10,509 nucleotides of DNA, from the NCBI GenBank assembly GCA_015490475.1, contig WFXT01000119.1:1-10509 (forward strand), read 5' to 3'. Positions 6,166 through 10,509 of this stretch are shown piece after piece. The position numbers were made by a program, and so were the translations under genes. Position 1 is the stretch's first letter, and each line of letters starts with the position of its first letter. The stretch comes from Bacteroidota bacterium (GTDB taxonomy: Bacteria > Bacteroidota > Bacteroidia > JAADEI01). The notes beneath the pieces are model-generated. The model ran no database searches. It was not told the DNA's origin and worked only from the letters and a program-made list of their open reading frames with translations.

Positions 6166-7308
6166 ATGAGGTTATTAGATAAATGGGTAGCAGATTTAAA
6201 AGGCACCCTTCCAGATTGGCTATTCATTCAGATATATCAAGATTTTACCCTTTTTCAACTGTTCCTTGCAATAATTGTTTTTTTTGTATTCCTCGGATTG
6301 ACGTATTTCCTTCGCAGAATAATCATCAGAAGGTTAAGGGTGTGGGCTCGTAAGTCAAAAACAAAGGTTGATGACCTGCTTCTTGAATTCATTTATGACC
6401 GCCTTGGCACCCCCTTCTACACAGCGATAGCATTGTTTATAACTATGTATTTACTGCATTTGCCCGTTGGTGTTGAAAAGACAATAAAAATCATATTTAT
6501 AGTAGTTGTTGTTTTTTATTCTGCTCGTTTTGCTGGACATTTCATTGACATTGGCTTGCGTTCGTGGATAAAAGGAGAGGACGAGGAGGCACGAGCGAGG
6601 CAGGCACTGGCACGGACGCTATCCTTAATAGCCCGCCTTATTGTGTGGGCATTGGCTTTGATTCTGATTCTTGATAACCTTGGTTTTGATGTCACAGGTC
6701 TTATTGCGGGGCTTGGCATAGGTGGTCTTGCTATCGGTCTTGCTGTACAAAGCATCCTACAAGACATTATTGCGTCTTTCTCAATTCAAATAGATAAACC
6801 TTTCGTAGAAGGTGATTTCATAGAAATTGATGGTAAGATGGGCACTGTGGAACACATAGGCATCAAAACAACCAGAATTAGAAGTTTCTATGGGGAAGAA
6901 ATAAGCATTCCCAACAAAACAATTGTTGATTCATTCATACACAATTATGGTAGGGTGAAGCAACGCAGAGTGCTTATGACTTTTGGTGTCATATATGAAA
7001 CTGCTCTGGATAAACTGGAAAAAATTCCGCAACTCGTTGAAGAAGTTGTCAAGCAGATTCCAAAAGCCAATCTTGACAGAGTCCACTTTAAACAAATGGG
7101 TGATTTTAGTCTGGACTATGAAGTGCTAATAACCATTGACGACCCTACTTATAAATACTTAATGGATGTCAGACAACAATTCAATCTAAAACTCACTAAA
7201 GTGTTTAGAGAAGAAGGAATAGAATTCGCATATCCAACTCAAGTTATCTACCTTAATCCAGTTAATATGGAACAAAACACTTCTCAGCAAAACCAAGCGC
7301 AAGCATAA
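6166..7308 (+). CDS. MscS-family small-conductance mechanosensitive channel
   Basis: MscS-type channels open when membrane tension rises and release solutes during hypo-osmotic shock. The 380-residue protein has five predicted membrane segments: about 28-48, 82-98, 107-124, 150-170, and the pore-lining segment 176-205. The pore helix shows the Gly/Ala-rich pattern GLIAGLGIGGLAIGLAVQ followed by DIIASF. Immediately after come the beta-domain signature DKPFVEGDFIEIDG (210-223), GTVEHIGIKTTRIR (226-239) and ISIPNKTIV (246-254), then a C-terminal alpha/beta domain and a Gln/Asn-rich tail (369-380). It is longer than E. coli MscS because of extra N-terminal helices. The gene begins 12 bases after the VIT gene and ends 6 bases before ribE, so the three are probably co-transcribed. 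No Shine-Dalgarno is present. Confidence 0.95.
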   Translation: MRLLDKWVADLKGTLPDWLFIQIYQDFTLFQLFLAIIVFFVFLGLTYFLRRIIIRRLRVWARKSKTKVDDLLLEFIYDRLGTPFYTAIALFITMYLLHLPVGVEKTIKIIFIVVVVFYSARFAGHFIDIGLRSWIKGEDEEARARQALARTLSLIARLIVWALALILILDNLGFDVTGLIAGLGIGGLAIGLAVQSILQDIIASFSIQIDKPFVEGDFIEIDGKMGTVEHIGIKTTRIRSFYGEEISIPNKTIVDSFIHNYGRVKQRRVLMTFGVIYETALDKLEKIPQLVEEVVKQIPKANLDRVHFKQMGDFSLDYEVLITIDDPTYKYLMDVRQQFNLKLTKVFREEGIEFAYPTQVIYLNPVNMEQNTSQQNQAQA

Positions 7309-7314
7309 CTTACT

Positions 7315-7917
7315 ATGTTTACAGGATTGATAGAATGTACAGGCACCATAGTGGAAATAAAGAAAAATGAGGGTATCATATTAACCATTGAGTCGCCCAT
7401 AAGTAGTGAACTATCTATTGGACAAAGTGTCTCGCATGACGGCATTTGTCTGACTATTATAGAAAAGGGCTCTGACTGGCACAAAGTGGAACTAATCAAA
7501 CCAACACTGGAAAAGACCATTGCTCGCTACTACACAGTGGGAACCCGAGTCAATCTTGAAAGAAGCCTAAAAGTAACAGATAGGCTTGAAGGACATATTG
7601 TTCAGGGACATGTGGATACTGTGCTTGAATGCATTGAAGTAAAGCAAGAAGCAAATACCAGATGGCTCACATTTCATCTGCCAGTTGAATTTAGCCATTT
7701 AGTTGTCCCTGAAGGTTCAATAGCCATCAATGGCGTGAGCCTCACTGTCGCTAAACTGGGAAAAGATTTCTTTTCTGTTGGTTTAATTCCACATACGTTA
7801 GAAGTTACTAATCTTTCATGCGTAGAAAAGAGCACATTGGTTAATTGTGAATTTGACATTATAGGAAGATACGTAGCAAGAATGCTGAGAGTGTTTTCAG
7901 AGGGTCAAAACAGGTAA
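7315..7917 (+). CDS. ribE: Riboflavin synthase, alpha chain
   Basis: This enzyme dismutates two molecules of 6,7-dimethyl-8-ribityllumazine to riboflavin and the pyrimidinedione, the last step of riboflavin synthesis in the cytosol. The 200 residues contain two tandem lumazine-binding domains, about 1-92 and 93-188. The first starts with the diagnostic MFTGLIE and has HDGICLTI (41-48) and VNLERSLKVTDRLEGH (79-94). The second starts GHIVQGHVD (93-101) and has GSIAINGVSLTV (134-145) and LIPHTLEVTNL (157-167), then the C-terminal trimerisation-type helix around IIGRYVARML (182-191). The family symbol is ribE in E. coli-style naming and ribC/ribB elsewhere. It is isolated from other rib genes, no FMN riboswitch is seen, and it sits 6 bases behind mscS, so read-through from the VIT promoter is likely. 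Confidence 0.96.
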   Translation: MFTGLIECTGTIVEIKKNEGIILTIESPISSELSIGQSVSHDGICLTIIEKGSDWHKVELIKPTLEKTIARYYTVGTRVNLERSLKVTDRLEGHIVQGHVDTVLECIEVKQEANTRWLTFHLPVEFSHLVVPEGSIAINGVSLTVAKLGKDFFSVGLIPHTLEVTNLSCVEKSTLVNCEFDIIGRYVARMLRVFSEGQNR

Positions 7918-7956
7918 TTTTTGCATAATTTAGCACGTAATGTAAATTGTTTACTT

Positions 7957-8982
7957 GTGAGAACAGAGATTAAAGTGGGCATTTTGATAGTATTGGTAAC
8001 TATTGCAGGGGTTATAGGTTATCAATTTCTGGAAGGATATGATGTTTTTGGAAAATCAAACGAATACTACATAATTTTTGACAATGCAGGGGGGCTGGAA
8101 CCTGCCAGTCCTGTAACCATAAAAGGAATGCAAGTGGGCAAGGTTCTCGGCATATATCTCGCATTGGATAAGGACTACTATAATCCGCCAGTGATTGTTC
8201 ATATTAACATTTCTTCGGACATTAAGTTGACCAGAAGCACGGAAGCAATGCTTGTCAGTGCCGACATATTGGGTTCAAGGGCAATAGAACTAAAAATAAA
8301 GCCTGATAGTGCCTTTCTTGAAGAAGGCGACACTATAAAAGGAATTGTTGCTCTAACTGTTACGGAAATGGTTGCACAAGAAATGGCACCAATCAAAGCA
8401 AAGGCTGAACGACTAATGGCATCACTGGACACCTTAATTGGAACAATTAGTTATTTCCTGCAAGGGTCAAACAAGAAAAAATTGGAACGTGCTTTGACAA
8501 GAACAGAGAAGTCTCTGGCAAATCTATATCGGATTACTGCTCGGTTGGATACCTTACTTAGAACTCAAAAGCACCGTATGGCTCATATTCTTGCCAATTT
8601 GGAACAGGTCTCCTCTGCCCTCGCAAAGGAAAAAGAAAGCCTTCAAAGAATCGTCTCAAACACAGCAGACTTAACAGATTCCTTGAAAGCAGGGGGCTTA
8701 ACGGAAGCAATAGCATCTCTAAACCACTCTCTGATTGTATTGGACAGTATTTTGACGGACATTCAGGAAGGCAAGGGAACTTTGGGACATATAGCAAAGG
8801 ACGATTCTCTTTATCTGGTTCTGACACAAACATTAAGAGACTTAGACAGCCTCCTTGTTGATATGAAAGCAAGACCATATAGATATGTCCACGTTTCACT
8901 AATCGGTCCAAGCCCTAAAAAAATACACAAATGGGAAAAGAAGATGGAACGCAAACATAGAAAAAGAGAATCCCAGAATTGA
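7957..8982 (+). CDS. MlaD-type MCE domain lipid-transport protein
   Basis: MlaD-like MCE proteins are anchored in the inner membrane, project into the periplasm as rings and shuttle phospholipids between membranes with an ABC permease (MlaE) and ATPase (MlaF). From the GTG at 7957 the 341-residue protein begins MRTEIKVGIL, typical of the family, with one membrane segment (about 7-24). An MCE domain follows (about 36-114, with NAGGLEPASPVTIKGMQVGKV at 43-63), then a long helical/coiled-coil region (about 145-270). EGKGTLGHIAKDD (271-283) and a YRYVHVSLIG block (308-317) mark Bacteroidota-type homologues, and the tail is very basic. A TTG at 7921 would add 12 unlikely residues. No Shine-Dalgarno is seen. 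The usual mlaE and mlaF partners are not adjacent, so they must be encoded elsewhere. Confidence 0.9.
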   Translation: MRTEIKVGILIVLVTIAGVIGYQFLEGYDVFGKSNEYYIIFDNAGGLEPASPVTIKGMQVGKVLGIYLALDKDYYNPPVIVHINISSDIKLTRSTEAMLVSADILGSRAIELKIKPDSAFLEEGDTIKGIVALTVTEMVAQEMAPIKAKAERLMASLDTLIGTISYFLQGSNKKKLERALTRTEKSLANLYRITARLDTLLRTQKHRMAHILANLEQVSSALAKEKESLQRIVSNTADLTDSLKAGGLTEAIASLNHSLIVLDSILTDIQEGKGTLGHIAKDDSLYLVLTQTLRDLDSLLVDMKARPYRYVHVSLIGPSPKKIHKWEKKMERKHRKRESQN

Positions 8983-8991
8983 AAAATTATT

Positions 8992-8999
8992 TACCTTTG
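8992..8999 (+). promoter_or_regulatory. Putative Bacteroidetes-type -7 element (TAnnTTTG) upstream of the outer-membrane protein gene
   Basis: TACCTTTG in the 39-base gap after mlaD matches the TAnnTTTG -7 consensus and lies 22 bases before the ATG at 9022. This gives a short leader without a Shine-Dalgarno. A TTG is present at 8979-8981 but only 10 bases away, closer than a normal -33 element, so this is a half-match. Confidence 0.4.
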
Positions 9000-9021
9000 C
9001 TTATGACAAAATAACCGCACC

Positions 9022-9804
9022 ATGCGTATGTTAATTGGTATGCTACTAATTGCATTTTTATTACCCAGTAATATAGTCTTCGGGCAGAATGGTAAAGATG
9101 ATTTAGATTTTATTCTCAAAGACGACAAAGAAGAAAGCAAAAGCGGTTTCTTAAAAAATACTCACACGTCACTACGTTTTGGTATTCCCGTCGCTTTTTC
9201 TTCCTTGCCGGACTCTATCAAGTTTTCTCCTATGAATTCTCTGGGAACAGGCTTATATTTCTGTTATGTGTTTAATCTAACAAGGAACTTTTCCCTTGCC
9301 TTGAGCCCTATGATGTGGTTCCATAAAGTGGGATATAAACCTTCCTCAAAAAGGGTTTTTCCTTCTGTTGATTCCAGTAATACTCTTGAGAAACTCAGGA
9401 CTTTTTCTGCAGGATTAAGTGTAGAAATCAGGATTACTGTTAGCAGGGATAACAAGGGGCGTTCTGCTTTCATGATAGCACCCGGCTTTGAAGTTGACTT
9501 CCCGTTGGTGCAAACACTAAAAAAGAACTACAGTCTCAAATTACCGGACGGAAGCACATTTGACACAAAGCAAAAAACTACAGGCATTGACATATTTTAC
9601 CCATATAGATATTCTGCCTATTTACTGATAGGGCATCGTGCCGTCGGACTACGGGTAACATATTGGTTTACACCATGGTTTAAAGCAAGTAAGTATGATG
9701 TTATCAATGGCATTCCTGTCATTTCAGAAACTGGAAGCAGAGCCATTCCTCCCGTTTCTCAATTTGAAATAGGGGTTTATTGGGGGCTTGACAATGGAAA
9801 ATAA
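9022..9804 (+). CDS. Predicted outer-membrane beta-barrel protein (function unknown)
   Basis: I do not recognise a specific family for this 260-residue protein. It has a signal peptide: MRM, a hydrophobic stretch (4-20), and a probable cleavage near G21-Q22. An acidic/polar linker follows (about 24-45), and then alternating aromatic/hydrophobic strands such as TSLRFGIPVAF (49-59), LGTGLYFCYVFNL (74-86), FSLALSPMMWF (90-100), AYLLIGHRAVGLRVTYWF (about 199-216) and a final QFEIGVYWGL. Such strands, ending close to the C-terminus, are typical of small PorT-like or OmpA-like barrels common in Bacteroidota. It is probably an eight- to ten-stranded outer-membrane protein of unknown cargo. It follows the MlaD-type gene after 39 bases and overlaps the methyltransferase gene by 11 bases, so it is likely co-transcribed with the latter. 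Confidence 0.75.
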   Translation: MRMLIGMLLIAFLLPSNIVFGQNGKDDLDFILKDDKEESKSGFLKNTHTSLRFGIPVAFSSLPDSIKFSPMNSLGTGLYFCYVFNLTRNFSLALSPMMWFHKVGYKPSSKRVFPSVDSSNTLEKLRTFSAGLSVEIRITVSRDNKGRSAFMIAPGFEVDFPLVQTLKKNYSLKLPDGSTFDTKQKTTGIDIFYPYRYSAYLLIGHRAVGLRVTYWFTPWFKASKYDVINGIPVISETGSRAIPPVSQFEIGVYWGLDNGK

Positions 9805-10509
9805 GCATATTGAACTAAACTTAAAATTTCATTCTTCGTGCCCAATTTGTAATAGTAGTGAAATCAGAAATATCGGTTTGCGCTACAATTCCTCACAGGG
9901 CATATTTCCATGTCGGAAGGGAACCATGGCTCTTAGTGTATATAGATGCAAGATATGTGATGTTCTTTTTGCTAACCCAATGCCTACAAATATTATGCAG
10001 TTCTATGAAGCAGAAAATCCTGACGAATACTTTAAAACCATATACAGACAGGGTGAAGCCATCAAGCGCTGGCACAGTATCTGGAACTTTATAAAAAGCC
10101 ATGTCAACACAGGCAGGGCACTTGACATAGGGGCAGGAACAGGCATTATGACCAGATGGCTCGCTCAACACTTTGAACATGTAGTAGCAGTGGAACCATC
10201 AAAAGTATTTTTTGAAAAACTAAAAGACAGATTTATAGATTTTGATAACGTTTCCCTTATTAAAGCCACATTTGAAGAGTTTTGCCAACATTATGTAGAT
10301 AACAAATTTGATTTTATTTTCCTGCATGAAGTTTTAGAACATGTTCCCGACCCCCTCGGAATGCTTAAATTATCGCTAAAAGTCGTGAAGCCAGATGGGG
10401 TGATATACATTTGTGTTCCCAATAACAGATGGTTAACCTATGACACAGTGAAGAGCATTTATGTATTTACAGGAAAATGCTTTACTCCTCATCTGGCACC
10501 GCTCCACTC
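9794..10509 (+). CDS. Class I SAM-dependent methyltransferase with N-terminal zinc-type cysteines (3' end outside window)
   Basis: The frame opens at ATG 9794 inside the end of the outer-membrane protein gene and stays open to the right edge: 238 complete residues with no stop. Cysteine pairs C16-x-x-C19 and C52-x-x-C55 form a zinc-ribbon-like N-terminus. The Rossmann methyltransferase core follows, with SAM-binding motif I LDIGAGTG (110-117), acidic residue E134 in VAVEPS, FIFLHEVLEHVPDP (175-187) and the KPDGVIYICVPN strand (199-210), as in Methyltransf_23-like proteins. Similar zinc-type methyltransferases occur in sugar, lipid and polysaccharide gene clusters. The substrate cannot be read from the sequence. 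The overlap suggests translational coupling to the upstream gene. No Shine-Dalgarno is seen. Confidence 0.88.
   Translation, partial: MENKHIELNLKFHSSCPICNSSEIRNIGLRYNSSQGIFPCRKGTMALSVYRCKICDVLFANPMPTNIMQFYEAENPDEYFKTIYRQGEAIKRWHSIWNFIKSHVNTGRALDIGAGTGIMTRWLAQHFEHVVAVEPSKVFFEKLKDRFIDFDNVSLIKATFEEFCQHYVDNKFDFIFLHEVLEHVPDPLGMLKLSLKVVKPDGVIYICVPNNRWLTYDTVKSIYVFTGKCFTPHLAPLH

Noticed and set aside
7942..7954. Small palindrome GTAAA-TTG-TTTAC just upstream of the mlaD-type gene
   Set aside because: It is only five base pairs in AT-rich sequence, without a known operator match, so it could easily be chance.
7921..7956. TTG start at 7921 for the MlaD-type protein
   Set aside because: The GTG at 7957 gives the family-typical MRTEIKVGI start just before the membrane segment; the 12 residues before it are untypical.

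Overview
The window most resembles a member of the Bacteroidota or a near relative (FCB group), with moderate-to-low GC. Four things point that way. The MlaD-type protein has the C-terminal 'RYVHVSLIG'-like block typical of Bacteroidota/Chlorobi homologues. The riboflavin synthase has the GHIVQGHVD form. Most genes lack a Shine-Dalgarno sequence at normal spacing. Two short intergenic regions carry a TAnnTTTG element, the Bacteroidetes -7 consensus. This assignment is inferred from motifs, not from a database comparison.

Layout. Positions 2-322 (+) hold the C-terminal end of an ankyrin-repeat protein. A 114-bp gap separates it from a convergent thiamine operon on the minus strand, read thiS-thiC-thiE/tenI-thiG-thiH from about 5190 down to 437. 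The operon starts with a clear TPP riboswitch (5189-5091) and its genes are very tightly packed: two overlap by 1 or 4 bases and the other gaps are 10-12 bases. ThiC makes the HMP-P pyrimidine. ThiS (sulfur carrier), ThiG (thiazole synthase) and ThiH (radical-SAM tyrosine lyase) make the thiazole. The ThiE/TenI-family protein should act at the coupling or thiazole tautomerisation step. thiF, thiD, thiL and a sulfurtransferase are not in the window. Using ThiH instead of ThiO suggests growth that is at least partly anaerobic or microaerobic.

A compact divergent promoter region (about 5190-5247) separates the thi operon from a plus-strand series. The first three genes are closely spaced: a ferritin-like/VIT1 fusion metal transporter, an MscS-type mechanosensitive channel, and riboflavin synthase alpha chain (ribE). 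They are followed by an MlaD-type MCE lipid-transport protein. A predicted outer-membrane beta-barrel protein comes next, behind its own putative promoter, and a class I SAM methyltransferase with N-terminal zinc-type cysteines overlaps its end and runs off the right edge.

Most of the window is ordinary core and envelope metabolism. The more notable points are the TPP riboswitch's apparent expression platform with a hairpin abutting the thiS start codon, the divergent active-site region of the ThiE/TenI protein, the overlapping divergent promoters, and the ferritin-VIT fusion. I found no tRNA, rRNA, CRISPR array or insertion sequence, and no convincing evidence of an undescribed defence or mobile system.
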